Source of the DNA: Hyphomicrobiales bacterium
GTDB taxonomy: Bacteria; Pseudomonadota; Alphaproteobacteria; Rhizobiales; Rhizobiaceae
Assembly: GCA_900473045.1 (NCBI GenBank)
Contig: UCKS01000058.1
Span: 62,001 to 126,000, forward strand
Direction of reading: 5' to 3'
DNA: 64,000 bases
In this document: piece by piece, positions 26,921-37,794 of the stretch
How the letters are laid out: every line of letters begins with the position of its first letter
Numbering within the stretch: position 1 is the stretch's first letter
Notes under the pieces: generated by a model
The model's input: only the letters and a program-made list of their open reading frames with translations
The model's database searches: none
What the model was told of the DNA's origin: nothing
Made by a program: the position numbers and the translations under genes

Positions 26921-26997
26921 TGGTACGGTTGGGTGGAATCGAACCACCGACCTCAGGATCCACAAACCTGCGCTCTAACCAACTGAGCTACAACCGC
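26921..26997 (-). tRNA. tRNA-His (anticodon GTG)
   Basis: A 77-base cloverleaf including an encoded CCA end. The D-arm begins TAGCTCAG, the anticodon loop is TTGTGGA with anticodon GTG, and the T-arm has GGTTCGATTCC. The acceptor stem is GCGGTTG with CAACCGT, so the first pair is G1:U72 and the discriminator base is A73. The base before G1 is T, so there is no encoded G-1 and no C73. This is the unusual alphaproteobacterial tRNA-His type recognised by a divergent HisRS. The top anticodon-stem pair next to the loop is a T-T mismatch. Confidence 0.95.
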
Positions 26998-27016
26998 ACA
27001 ACACAGCGATGCACAG

Positions 27017-27044
27017 ACATTATCATGTGCCGCTGAGGGGTCAA
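27017..27044 (-). promoter_or_regulatory. Promoter of tRNA-His
   Basis: On the minus strand TTGACC (27044-27039) and TAATGT (27022-27017) are separated by 16 bases, placing the start site about 10 bases before the tRNA 5' end. Confidence 0.55.
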
Positions 27045-27093
27045 ATACGGGCAGTCGGTCTTTTTTGCAAGCCATAACTTGCCCGTAGATGTG

Positions 27094-27121
27094 AAAAAAC
27101 CGGGTAAAAAATCACCCGGTT
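27094..27121 (-). terminator. Intrinsic terminator of the phasin gene
   Basis: AACCGGGT (27098-27105) pairs with ACCCGGTT (27114-27121), and the minus strand continues with a run of T. It lies about 45 bases past the phasin stop. Confidence 0.8.
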
Positions 27122-27163
27122 CTGTTTGCCGTGCTACGCGGTCAAAAACCGCGCTTGCAGAAA

Positions 27164-27613
27164 TCAGTTCTTCTTGAAGCCGGAGATGGCCTTTTCGGCG
27201 GCGTCCTTGCCAGGCTTCGTCACGGTTTCGGCAACCTTGCGGGTGGCTTCCTGCATCGACTTTGCCTGTTCCATGGCAAGCTCGGCCTGCTTGCGGATGA
27301 AGGCGGTCTGCAGTTCGAACAGTTCGGAAACCGACTTAACGCCGAGCAGCGCTTCCATGTGCGACAACGAATTTTCGGCATTGGTGCGCAGGGCGTCGAT
27401 CGCCTTGAGGCCGAGTTCGACGGTGCCGGACTGCGCGCTTTCGAAAGTCGCTTCAACGGTCTTCGTCGCGTCTTCGGCGGCGGTCTTCATCTTGGAATAG
27501 GCTTCCTTGGACTGGACAGCACCCTTTTCAGCGAAATCGCGAAAAGTTTCGGTGACCTTTGCCGGATCGAAAGAGGCAAGCGAAAAGACGTCGTCAGTTT
27601 TCTTGGTAGCCAT
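27164..27613 (-). CDS. Phasin family protein
   Basis: A 149-residue helical protein typical of Phasin_2 proteins that coat polyhydroxyalkanoate granules. The amphipathic helices include FRDFAEKGAVQSKEAYSKMK, ALRTNAENSLSHMEALLGV and FIRKQAELAMEQAKSMQEA. It ends KAISGFKKN, with alanine/lysine-rich character. AAGGAG lies seven bases before ATG 27613, and the frame open to 27652 is not used. Two TTGCATTGCA-like boxes on its promoter suggest control by the PHB-responsive repressor PhaR/AniA. The nearby acetoacetyl-CoA synthetase gene fits a PHB-turnover context. Confidence 0.9.
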   Translation of the reverse strand: MATKKTDDVFSLASFDPAKVTETFRDFAEKGAVQSKEAYSKMKTAAEDATKTVEATFESAQSGTVELGLKAIDALRTNAENSLSHMEALLGVKSVSELFELQTAFIRKQAELAMEQAKSMQEATRKVAETVTKPGKDAAEKAISGFKKN

Positions 27614-27670
27614 GATCTGCGCTCCTTGGTTTTGGGCCCTCTCATGAGGCACCCATTGTGTGATGATGTC

Positions 27671-27699
27671 TATATAGGCGATTTACTTGTGCAATGCAA
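27671..27699 (-). promoter_or_regulatory. Promoter of the phasin gene
   Basis: On the minus strand TTGCAT (27699-27694) and TATATA (27676-27671) are separated by 17 bases, about 60 bases upstream of the phasin start. This is the best sigma70-like match noticed in the window. Confidence 0.6.
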
Positions 27700-27715
27700 T
27701 ATATTTGTGCAATGC
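27687..27715. promoter_or_regulatory. Direct repeats over the phasin promoter (candidate PhaR boxes)
   Basis: TTGTGCAATGC occurs at 27687-27697 and again at 27705-27715, an exact 11-base direct repeat with an 18-base period. On the minus strand each reads GCATTGCACAA, and the upstream copy extends to CTGCATTGCAC, close to the PhaR consensus CTGC-N3-GCAG recalled for alphaproteobacteria. One copy overlaps the -35 element, as expected for a repressor. Confidence 0.5.
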
Positions 27716-27863
27716 AGCATTCATTAAAATCACCTGTATTAACCTTGCGCGTCGAAAGGCCTGTGCGCCATAGTCTGCAAGCTGGACCCTGGGCGTCCTG
27801 GTGTCTATTAATAGACTGTTAACAATCCCGCCCCTGTGGCGGTTGCGCAAACCAGGTCAGCCG

Positions 27864-30800
27864 ATGCCCGCAAAATCGTATCCCTTTATCGACATCGCCG
27901 TTCATGAACGGGTGCGGGAGCATTTTGCCAAGGGCGATGCTGCCGTGCTGTTTTCGCCGGACATGAGCCAGGTGTTGTGGTCGAATGGAGAGGGCGCGTT
28001 CCTGTTCGGCCTGCCGTCGATCTACGATTTCATCGACAGCGGCGCCAACCGCAATGATGCCGCCTATCGCCAGATGGAGGCCGCCGCACGGCAGCTGAAG
28101 CGCAGCGGCGACAGCCGGACGTTCCTGATGCGCATCGCGTCGGGTTTCCAGCGCGCTTCGGTCAGTGCCTCGGTCGAGATGATCTCCGTGCGGCCGGGCG
28201 AAACCGCCATCCTCTTTGCAGCGCCCCGCAGCGGCAAGCCGCTTGCCATTCATGATCGTGCAGCCCGGATGATCTCGGGCTTCGACGATCCGGACACGCA
28301 TATGGCCGTTTTGGATGGCGATGGCGCGATGCTTGCCGCCTCACCCGGTTTCGCGGCGCTGGCCATGACACCGCAGACCTGCCGCTCGCTGGTAACAGCC
28401 GTTGCCCGCGACAGCGACTGGCTGCTCAAGCGGCCGATCCCAACGGGAAAGGGCCATCTGCCGGCCGCCATCGGCAAGCTCTCGGAGCGTCCCGCCCTGC
28501 ATCTGCTGTTCGCGGTCGAGACCATCTTGGGCAACCTTGATCCCGGAACGGATTTTGTAGAGATCGCGGATACCGATGACGCGCCAACTGCGGCCGAGAA
28601 TGCGGTGAGCCAAACCACCGCGCCGCTTCCGTCACCGATAACCCTGCCCGCCGATGTCATCGACGAGATCGAGCAGATCGAGGAGATCACCCCGGAAGAC
28701 GACGGCTTCATCGATCCACAGGACGAAGCTATGCCTGCGGCAGAGACTGAACCGCCTACCGGCGAGGCTATTTCGGTTTCTGTTGAGCCCGAGGCCGAAG
28801 AGATAACACCCTCTCTGGAATTGCCTTCCGATTCACAGCCGGAGCCTATCGCATCGGCCGCAGACGATCCGGGCGAGGTCTCCGAGACCGATGTCCCCGA
28901 GGAAACCGCCATTCTGCCTGTCGCCGGTGAAACGGTGATGGAGGAGATCGAGGCTGTCGAACCGTTGCCGGTCGAGCCGGTCGAAGTGCCGCAAGAACCT
29001 GTCCAGGACAATGTGGTGCTGGATGAAACGCTTGTGACTGAAACCGCCAGCGACACGCCAACTGTCGAAAGCGCCAAGGATGGCGTGGCAGACGACGACG
29101 CCACCGTTGCAGCCGACATCCCGCTTGAAGAGGCGTTTGCCGAAGACACAGGCGCAGCAGAACCCGTGCAGGGTTTCGTTTTCAATCCGAATAGCCGTGC
29201 CGTCCGTTTCGTCTGGAAAATCGATGCGGACGGACGGTTCAGCGAGATTTCCGAGGAATTCGCAACGGCTGTCGGCCCGAACTCCGCCGATATTACCGGC
29301 CACAGTTTCAGCGACCTGGCGGATCGCTATCACCTCGACCCAGGCAACACGATCAGCGAACTTTTGAAGCGGCGCGACACGTGGTCGGGCAAGACGATCT
29401 ACTGGCCGGTCGAAGGCACCAGCCTTCAGGTTCCGGTCGATCTCGCCGCCCTTCCAACCTATTCGCGCAACCGCGAATTCGATGGTTTCCGCGGCTTTGG
29501 CATCGTTCGCGTGGCCGACACCGTCGATGACAAACAGGCCATTGGCCTGACTTTTGGCGTACAGGCAGCTGCCGAAGAGACAGATGCGAACGCGATTGGC
29601 GACGCGGCGCCGGAGCTGTTGTCTGCCGATCACGCGGTGGTGGCAGAAGACACAGTCCCGCACGATGCGACCGAAGAAGGCCCCACGACAGCGGAGCCTA
29701 TCGACACGCCTGACGAACCGGCAGACAGCCCGGAGTCTGCAGCAGAACTGGAAACGCCTGAGCAAGGCGACGGCGAACCGCTTGCCGAGGCCAGTGATGG
29801 GCTACCAGCCACCGACGACCAGCAAGACCCTTTCCGTGGCGAGCGTCCGGCGCTCAAACTGGTCCAGACCGCAGGACGCCGCGCATCCGACAAGGTCGTC
29901 CAGCTCGACAATCATCGCCCGGGCACCGAACCCTTGAGCCGCAGCGAACAGGCCGCTTTTCGCGAGATCGCCCGTCAACTCGGCGAGAATTTCGGCAAGC
30001 GACCGAATGAGAGCGTGGCAGCCACGGACGTGGCTGCGGCAGAAACCCCGTCACAGGATGACGCCTCACCGAAAATCGAGGCAATCTCCGAGGACAGCCA
30101 TGCCGTCATCGCCGATGGCGCGGAACACACGACCGAAAACACCGCGCTCGGGGCGCGCGCCTCGATCGTGCCTGCGCGCACCAGCGGCAATAGCAGCCTG
30201 ACGCCGGAAATCCTCGATAATCTTCCGCTCGCTCTTCTGGTTCATAGCGGCGACGATCTGTTTCACGCCAATTCCGAATTCCTGGCGCTGACGGGTTATG
30301 CCGGGCTGGCCGAATTGCGCGAGGAAGGCGGGATCGACGCCCTTTTCGCCGGTGACGAGGATGGCCTGTTCGACTTGCCGGATGGCACAGTGATGCTGAT
30401 CCGCAACGACGGCCAGCTCGTGCCAGTCTCGGCTCGGCTGCAGTCGATCCGCTGGGAAGACAAGAACGCGCTGATGATGGCGCTTTCGGCAACCCAGACC
30501 GCGCCTGCGCCCGTCGCTACGGACATTCAGCCGACAGATGCCGCCGAGCCGACTGAGGCGCTGGAAATCCAGGCACTGCGCATGGAGACGGAAGAACTCC
30601 ATTCCATCCTCGAGACGGCAACAGACGGCGTCGTCGTCGTCGGTGGTGAGGGTGAAATCCGCTCGGTCAATCGCTCGGCCAGCGCCCTGTTCAACTATGA
30701 CGACGGCGAAATCCGCGGCAAGCCGTTTGCCATGCTGTTTGCCCATGAGAGCCAGAAGGCCGTTCTCGACTATCTCGCCGGCCTTTCCGGCCATGGCGTC

Positions 30801-31694
30801 GCCAGCGTGCTGAACGATGGCCGCGAAGTGATCGGCCGTGAGGCGTCCGGCGGTTTCATTCCGCTGTTCATGACCATGGGCCGCCTGTCTTCCTCCAACG
30901 GCTTTTGCGCCGTCATCCGTGACATTACCCAATGGAAGCGGACGGAAGAGGAACTGCGCAACGCCAAGCGGGCCGCCGAAACGGCCAACGCCCACAAGAG
31001 CGATTTCCTCGCCCGCGTCAGCCACGAAATCCGCACGCCGCTCAACGCGATTATCGGCTTTTCCGACATGATGGCGAGCGAGCATTTCGGCCCGATCGGC
31101 AATCCGCGCTATGTCGAATATGCCGGCGATATCGGCCGCTCCGGCCGCCATGTCCTCGATATCGTCAACGACCTGCTGGATATTTCCAAAATCGAGGCGG
31201 GCGAGATGGACCTGGAGTTCACTGCCGTCGAGATCAACGATGCCGTATCCGAGGCCGTCGCTCTCGTGCAACCGCAGGCCAACAGTCAACGCGTGATCAT
31301 CCGCACCTCGCTGTCGGGCTCGGTACCGAACGTGGTTGCCGACAACCGCTCGATCAAGCAGATCGCCCTGAACATCCTGTCGAATGCCATCCGCTTCACG
31401 CCGTCGGGCGGCCAGATCGTTGTTTCAACAGCCTATGAGGCCAATGGCAGCGTCATCCTGCGCATCCGCGACACAGGCGTCGGCATGACCCGCACCGAAC
31501 TCGAGCAGGCCATGAAACCGTTCCGCCAGGTCACCACCGGTGCACGCAAGCGCGGCGACGGCACCGGGCTCGGCCTGCCGCTGACCAAGGCAATGGCCGA
31601 GGCAAACCGGGCGCAGTTCTCGATCAACTCGGCGCCGAACGAAGGTACTCTGGTGGAGATTTCCTTCCCATCGCAGCGGGTTCTGGCCAATTAA
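27864..31694 (+). CDS. Large multi-PAS sensor histidine kinase, PdhS/CbrA-like
   Basis: A cytosolic kinase of about 1276 residues without membrane helices. Order: N-terminal PAS-like region (1-260), a long acidic linker (~265-445), a PAS-like domain (~450-560), a second acidic linker (~570-780), PAS domains (~785-870 and ~920-1035), HisKA with its phospho-His at about 1053 in LARVSHEIRTPLNAIIGFS, and HATPase (NILSNAIRFTPSGG, DTGVGMT, GTGLGLPLTK). The kinase core closely resembles the PdhS/PleC/DivJ group that controls DivK and polar development. A PdhS1-type role is inferred from this and from synteny with Agrobacterium as I remember it. ATG 27864 is preferred, with AGGT upstream. A GTG at 27801 is also possible. 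Confidence 0.85.
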   Translation: MPAKSYPFIDIAVHERVREHFAKGDAAVLFSPDMSQVLWSNGEGAFLFGLPSIYDFIDSGANRNDAAYRQMEAAARQLKRSGDSRTFLMRIASGFQRASVSASVEMISVRPGETAILFAAPRSGKPLAIHDRAARMISGFDDPDTHMAVLDGDGAMLAASPGFAALAMTPQTCRSLVTAVARDSDWLLKRPIPTGKGHLPAAIGKLSERPALHLLFAVETILGNLDPGTDFVEIADTDDAPTAAENAVSQTTAPLPSPITLPADVIDEIEQIEEITPEDDGFIDPQDEAMPAAETEPPTGEAISVSVEPEAEEITPSLELPSDSQPEPIASAADDPGEVSETDVPEETAILPVAGETVMEEIEAVEPLPVEPVEVPQEPVQDNVVLDETLVTETASDTPTVESAKDGVADDDATVAADIPLEEAFAEDTGAAEPVQGFVFNPNSRAVRFVWKIDADGRFSEISEEFATAVGPNSADITGHSFSDLADRYHLDPGNTISELLKRRDTWSGKTIYWPVEGTSLQVPVDLAALPTYSRNREFDGFRGFGIVRVADTVDDKQAIGLTFGVQAAAEETDANAIGDAAPELLSADHAVVAEDTVPHDATEEGPTTAEPIDTPDEPADSPESAAELETPEQGDGEPLAEASDGLPATDDQQDPFRGERPALKLVQTAGRRASDKVVQLDNHRPGTEPLSRSEQAAFREIARQLGENFGKRPNESVAATDVAAAETPSQDDASPKIEAISEDSHAVIADGAEHTTENTALGARASIVPARTSGNSSLTPEILDNLPLALLVHSGDDLFHANSEFLALTGYAGLAELREEGGIDALFAGDEDGLFDLPDGTVMLIRNDGQLVPVSARLQSIRWEDKNALMMALSATQTAPAPVATDIQPTDAAEPTEALEIQALRMETEELHSILETATDGVVVVGGEGEIRSVNRSASALFNYDDGEIRGKPFAMLFAHESQKAVLDYLAGLSGHGVASVLNDGREVIGREASGGFIPLFMTMGRLSSSNGFCAVIRDITQWKRTEEELRNAKRAAETANAHKSDFLARVSHEIRTPLNAIIGFSDMMASEHFGPIGNPRYVEYAGDIGRSGRHVLDIVNDLLDISKIEAGEMDLEFTAVEINDAVSEAVALVQPQANSQRVIIRTSLSGSVPNVVADNRSIKQIALNILSNAIRFTPSGGQIVVSTAYEANGSVILRIRDTGVGMTRTELEQAMKPFRQVTTGARKRGDGTGLGLPLTKAMAEANRAQFSINSAPNEGTLVEISFPSQRVLAN

Positions 31695-31724
31695 ACCAAG
31701 GCAGCATGCCCCCAAAACAGTAGG

Positions 31725-31754
31725 CAAAAAAAGAGGCAGCTGGGAAGCTGCCTC
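31725..31754 (-). terminator. Intrinsic terminator downstream of the acetoacetyl-CoA synthetase gene
   Basis: GAGGCAGCT (31733-31741) pairs with AGCTGCCTC (31746-31754) around GGGA, followed on the minus strand by seven T. It is 225 bases past the synthetase stop and 39 bases past the stop of the convergent kinase gene, for which it gives a stem but no U-tract. Confidence 0.6.
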
Positions 31755-31978
31755 GATAAGTTAAATGCTAAAACAGGTGCTCGAGAGGTAATGACATCAT
31801 GTCTGCGCCGGCATCTCTGCCAAAGCCAACCCCACATCGGGTGGCCTCAAGTTGAGATCACCATGCGCTGCCATTCGTAAACAAAACCTTTCCAGCAAAC
31901 CCGCAAATTTTAGGCATCGGCCCGTAAGACCTAAGCTTTGGTTAATTCGGCGAGCCCGAAATCGTTAACGCCCAGAAC

Positions 31979-33931
<1,953 letters not shown>

Positions 33932-34158
33932 TTTTTCCTCCGCTTCCCAAGCCAGCCTCTATATCATGCTGCGACGCAAGATAAACAGGCCGGACAAATG
34001 ATGGCTGTGGCAGTTGCGACATTTTGCGTGTCAACCGTTTGATTTCTGAGCGGTGAAAGCCTATCCAGAGGCCCTCAAACCGATTGAAAGTGCCCCGGAC
34101 GCCCATGAGGCCATTCTTCACCATCGCCAGCAGAAAAATCGGATGGCAGGCATTTTTC

Positions 34159-35943
34159 ATGTCGCGGACCGTCGCATGGCTTCTTGTCGGCGTGGTCGCC
34201 CTCACCGTTCTGTTCAAAATAGCCTTGCCGCTGTTCGTGTCGACGGCCAGTGTCAAGACGAACATGGAGGACGTGCTATCCTCGTGGACGGGTGCGCGGG
34301 CCAGTATTGCCGGCGACCCGCAGATCAGCTTCTGGCCACACCCGGTCTTGACCCTGCGCAATGTCACCTTCGAAGGTGGCGATGCGTCCGCACCGGAACT
34401 GTTGGCGAAGGCTGATGCGATTGCCGCCGGTTTCGACATCCTCGCCGCCCTGCGCGGCACGCCGGTCTTTTATGACTTCCATTTGGTCAATCCGGTTTTC
34501 AAGGTGGAGCGCCGGCTCGACGGAACGTTCAACTGGCGCCGCGCCGGCTGGATGGCCGATGCCATCGCCGATGCTGCCGGCAAGACACCGTCCACCGCCC
34601 GCAACACGCCGATCGGCGATGTCGAGATCGTCAACGGTACGCTGGAATTGACCGACCGTGTGACTTCCAGCACGCATCGCATCAGCGCGATCACCGGAGC
34701 CGTGCAGTGGCGAACCCCGACCGCGCGGATGACAGCGGAACTTTCGGCGCTGATGAACGGTGAAAAGGTTCAAGGAACCATCACCTGCAACGAACCCTTA
34801 ATGCTGCTTTCGGGACAGAACAGCACGTTCCAGGCATCGTTTACCTCGCTGCCGCTGACTTTCAGTTTCGACGGCAGTGGTAACGCCTCAAGCCGTCCCT
34901 TCGCCATCGGGCAGCTTCAGCTCAAGGCAAAATCGGTTGGGGCGCTTCTGGCCTGGGTCAAAGACGCACCACAGCCGGTTGCGACAACCGGGTCGGTCAG
35001 CATCGATACCAGCATCACCATGTCGGCCCAGACATTGAAGATGGACAACCTTTCGCTGTCTCTGGATGACGCCAATGCGACCGGCGTTCTCGGCATGACC
35101 TGGAATCCGTCTCGCGGCCCGCGCATCGATGGCACGCTTGCCTTTGACAGACTGGACCTGACGCCACTTCTCGCATCGGTTTTCCCGCCTCGACCCGCGG
35201 GCGGCACCGCGACTGGTCAGGAAATGGCCTTGCTCAAGCAGATCAGCCTTGATCTTCGCCTGTCGGCACAGGAGATCAGTTATGGTCCGGCTGCCCTGAC
35301 AGATGTCGCCGCCGGTATCATGGTGGAAAATGGCCGCGCATCCGTCGATATTGGTGATGGCACCTTTTCCGATGGCTCGCTCAGCGGCCGTATCGCGCTT
35401 GCCAACGATGGTTCCGAAGGCGGACAAGTGCAACTCGCATTGAAGAATGCCGACCTCGCACCCGTTGCGGCAAGTCTTGGCCTTGCAGGACCGCTGCCGC
35501 TTGGCCGGGGCCTGTTGAGCATCGATCTGTCGACGGCCGAACCCCTGTCGAAAATGACGGTGGACGGCGTTTCCGGAACATTTCGCTACGCGGTAAACAA
35601 CGGCACCATGGTGAATTTCGACCTGCCGGAATTTGCGCGGCTTGCCACGCTGGGCCAGGTTTTCAACGTCAGCCACGCCACCAATGGTTCGTTCGCCTTT
35701 ACCAGGGCGGACATCGCCGCGACCTTGCGCAAGGGCGTTGTCGAACTGACCACAGCAGATATCACCGGCGATGGGAAGACATTGTCTGTTGCCGGAACTC
35801 TTCCCTTCACCACCGGCAAACTTGCGCTTGCCGGCGCCATCCGGACAGACGATCCCGCAACACCTGCCATCCGCTTCTTTGCCGACGGCGCCTGGCCGAA
35901 CCCGGGGATTTTCCCTCTACCCGCACGCACCACACAGCCATAA
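34159..35943 (+). CDS. AsmA family outer-membrane-biogenesis protein
   Basis: A protein of about 594 residues with one N-terminal membrane anchor (TVAWLLVGVVALTVLFKIAL) and a long periplasmic beta-rich part of the AsmA type. Family features are the N-terminal ARASIAGDPQISFWPHPVLTL segment and the C-terminal block DLSTAEPLSKMTVDGVSGTF with EFARLATLGQVF. AsmA-like proteins are thought to bridge the envelope and move phospholipids to the outer membrane. ATG 34159 places the anchor at the N-terminus, while ATG 34105 is possible. A single gene, divergent from acetoacetyl-CoA synthetase. Confidence 0.85.
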   Translation: MSRTVAWLLVGVVALTVLFKIALPLFVSTASVKTNMEDVLSSWTGARASIAGDPQISFWPHPVLTLRNVTFEGGDASAPELLAKADAIAAGFDILAALRGTPVFYDFHLVNPVFKVERRLDGTFNWRRAGWMADAIADAAGKTPSTARNTPIGDVEIVNGTLELTDRVTSSTHRISAITGAVQWRTPTARMTAELSALMNGEKVQGTITCNEPLMLLSGQNSTFQASFTSLPLTFSFDGSGNASSRPFAIGQLQLKAKSVGALLAWVKDAPQPVATTGSVSIDTSITMSAQTLKMDNLSLSLDDANATGVLGMTWNPSRGPRIDGTLAFDRLDLTPLLASVFPPRPAGGTATGQEMALLKQISLDLRLSAQEISYGPAALTDVAAGIMVENGRASVDIGDGTFSDGSLSGRIALANDGSEGGQVQLALKNADLAPVAASLGLAGPLPLGRGLLSIDLSTAEPLSKMTVDGVSGTFRYAVNNGTMVNFDLPEFARLATLGQVFNVSHATNGSFAFTRADIAATLRKGVVELTTADITGDGKTLSVAGTLPFTTGKLALAGAIRTDDPATPAIRFFADGAWPNPGIFPLPARTTQP

Positions 35944-36060
35944 GCGGACGAACCAACCCACAGACGATGGTACCGGTGCTCCGTCGTCCAGCCGCCACGC
36001 GAAAGAGAATGCGGGCGCGACTGACGCACCCGTCATATTCGCATCCCCACCGTATTCGCA

Positions 36061-36876
36061 TCAATGCGCGAAAGCGGCCTGCTCGTCCTTGACGCGCTGG
36101 ATTTCTCGGCGGCGCGAGACCACCGAGGCGATCAGCACGCCGATCGCGACGATGCCGATCAGGATGGTGCAGACAGCGTTGATCTCGGGCGTTACGCCCA
36201 ACCGGACCTGGCTATAGATCCGCATCGGCAGCGTCGTGGCGCCGGGTCCGGAGGTAAAGCTGGAAATCACCAGATCGTCCAGCGACAGCGTGAAAGCGAG
36301 AACCCAGCCGGAAAAGACCGCCGGTGCGATGACGGGCAAGGTCACCTGCAGGAAGGTGGCGACCGGCGTGGCGCCCAGGTCCATCGCCGCCTCTTCGATC
36401 GAGCGATCGAAACTCAAAAGGCGGGATTGCACAACGACGGCGACGAAGCACATGGTGAAGGTGATATGCGCCAATGTCAGCGTCCAGAAGCCGCGATCGA
36501 AGCCGATGGCGACGAACAGCAGCAACATCGACAGGCCGGTGATGACTTCCGGCATGACCAGCGGCGCGTAGATCATCCCGGAAAACAGCATGCGGCCGCG
36601 AAACCGCGTGTAGCGGGTCATGGCGAGTGCCGCCATCGTGCCCAGAACCGTGGCGATGGTTGCCGAGATCAGGCCGACGCGGATGGTGACCCAGGCAGCA
36701 TCGAGAAGCGCCTGATTGTGGAACAGCTGCACATACCATTTGGTCGAGAAACCTGCCCAGACGGTGACAAGCTTGGACTCGTTGAAGGAGAAGACCACCA
36801 GCAGCACGATCGGCAGATAGAGAAAGGCAAAACCGATGACGATCGATGCGATATTGAAACGGGACCAGCGCTGCAT
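36061..36876 (-). CDS. potI: Putrescine/polyamine ABC transporter permease PotI
   Basis: A 271-residue permease with about six helices, starting with SIVIGFAFLYLPIVLLVVFS. It has the polyamine-permease segments FNESKLVTVWAGFSTKWY, EEAAMDLGATPVATFLQVTL and LDDLVISSFTSGPGATTLP, all typical of PotI/PotC. It pairs with PotH. It starts two bases after the potH stop and is the last gene of potFGHI. No strong terminator is visible in the 117 bases before the convergent AsmA gene end. Confidence 0.93.
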   Translation of the reverse strand: MQRWSRFNIASIVIGFAFLYLPIVLLVVFSFNESKLVTVWAGFSTKWYVQLFHNQALLDAAWVTIRVGLISATIATVLGTMAALAMTRYTRFRGRMLFSGMIYAPLVMPEVITGLSMLLLFVAIGFDRGFWTLTLAHITFTMCFVAVVVQSRLLSFDRSIEEAAMDLGATPVATFLQVTLPVIAPAVFSGWVLAFTLSLDDLVISSFTSGPGATTLPMRIYSQVRLGVTPEINAVCTILIGIVAIGVLIASVVSRRREIQRVKDEQAAFAH

Positions 36877-36878
36877 GA

Positions 36879-37790
36879 CTATCTCCCCTCCGCGTCGGCT
36901 TTGGACTGCGCATGCTGGAAGAACATGATCGGCACCACCAGAATAAGCAGCAGAATGGTCGCCACGGCAGCAGAAACAGGCCAGTCACGATTGGCGTTGA
37001 ACTCGTTCCACAAGGTCTTGCCGATCATCAGCGTCTCGGAGCCGCCGAGCAAGTCCGGGATAACGAATTCGCCGACCGCCGGGATGAACACCAGCATGCA
37101 GCCGGCGACCACGCCGGGCAGCGACAGCGGAAATGTGACCCGCCAGAATGCCCGGATCGGCGTACAGCCGAGATCCTGCGCCGCCTCCGTCAGGCTATGA
37201 TCCATCTTTTCCAGTGACGAATAGATCGGCAGGACCATGAACGGCAGGTAGGAATAGACGATGCCGATGTAGATCGCCCAGTTGGTGTTGAGGATGATCA
37301 GCGGCTGATCGATCACGCCGAGCGTCAGGAGCAACTGATTGAGCAGTCCTTCCGGCTTCAGGATGGCGATCCAGGCATAGACGCGGATCAGGAAGCTGGT
37401 CCAGAACGGCAGAATGACCAGCATCAACAGCGTCGGGCGTATGGTGCTGGGCGCTTGCGCCATGCCGTAGGCCACGGGATAGGCGATCAGCAGCGTCAGG
37501 AATGTCGAGACGCCGGCGATCCAGAGGCTGGAGGCGTAGGCCTTGGTATAGAGCGCGTCCTCGGTCAGCCAGATATAATTGTCGATCGAGAACTGCTTGA
37601 TATTGTCGATGAAGCCGCCAAAGCCGGAGGCGAGGTCGAACACCGGCAGATAGGGAGGCATGGCGACTGCCGTTTCCGACAGCGAAATGCGGATGACGAT
37701 GAAAAACGGTATCAGGAAGAAGAACAGCAACCAGGCATAGGGGATGACGATCACCAGCCGGTTGAACAAAGCCGATCCGAATTTTGCCAT
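36879..37790 (-). CDS. potH: Putrescine/polyamine ABC transporter permease PotH
   Basis: A 303-residue permease. It has the first helix WLLFFFLIPFFIVIRISLS, the PotH/PotB segment GTGxLNxxLL-like PEGLLNQLLLTLGVI, the ATPase-contact loop LTEAAQDLGCTPIRAFWRVT and PAVGEFVIPDLLGG, a hallmark of polyamine permeases. The ATG lies four bases after the potG stop. It works with PotI, the PotG ATPase and the PotF binding protein. Confidence 0.93.
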   Translation of the reverse strand: MAKFGSALFNRLVIVIPYAWLLFFFLIPFFIVIRISLSETAVAMPPYLPVFDLASGFGGFIDNIKQFSIDNYIWLTEDALYTKAYASSLWIAGVSTFLTLLIAYPVAYGMAQAPSTIRPTLLMLVILPFWTSFLIRVYAWIAILKPEGLLNQLLLTLGVIDQPLIILNTNWAIYIGIVYSYLPFMVLPIYSSLEKMDHSLTEAAQDLGCTPIRAFWRVTFPLSLPGVVAGCMLVFIPAVGEFVIPDLLGGSETLMIGKTLWNEFNANRDWPVSAAVATILLLILVVPIMFFQHAQSKADAEGR

Positions 37791-37794
37791 GGCT

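Noticed and set aside
28681-29160. Possible tandem DNA repeats in the kinase linker.
   Set aside because: The protein is low complexity but I found no long exact nucleotide repeat, so it is compositional rather than a true repeat array.
28250-29185. Serine-rich antisense frame across the kinase linker.
   Set aside because: It arises from the Glu/Pro-rich acidic linker on the coding strand and has no start-site support.
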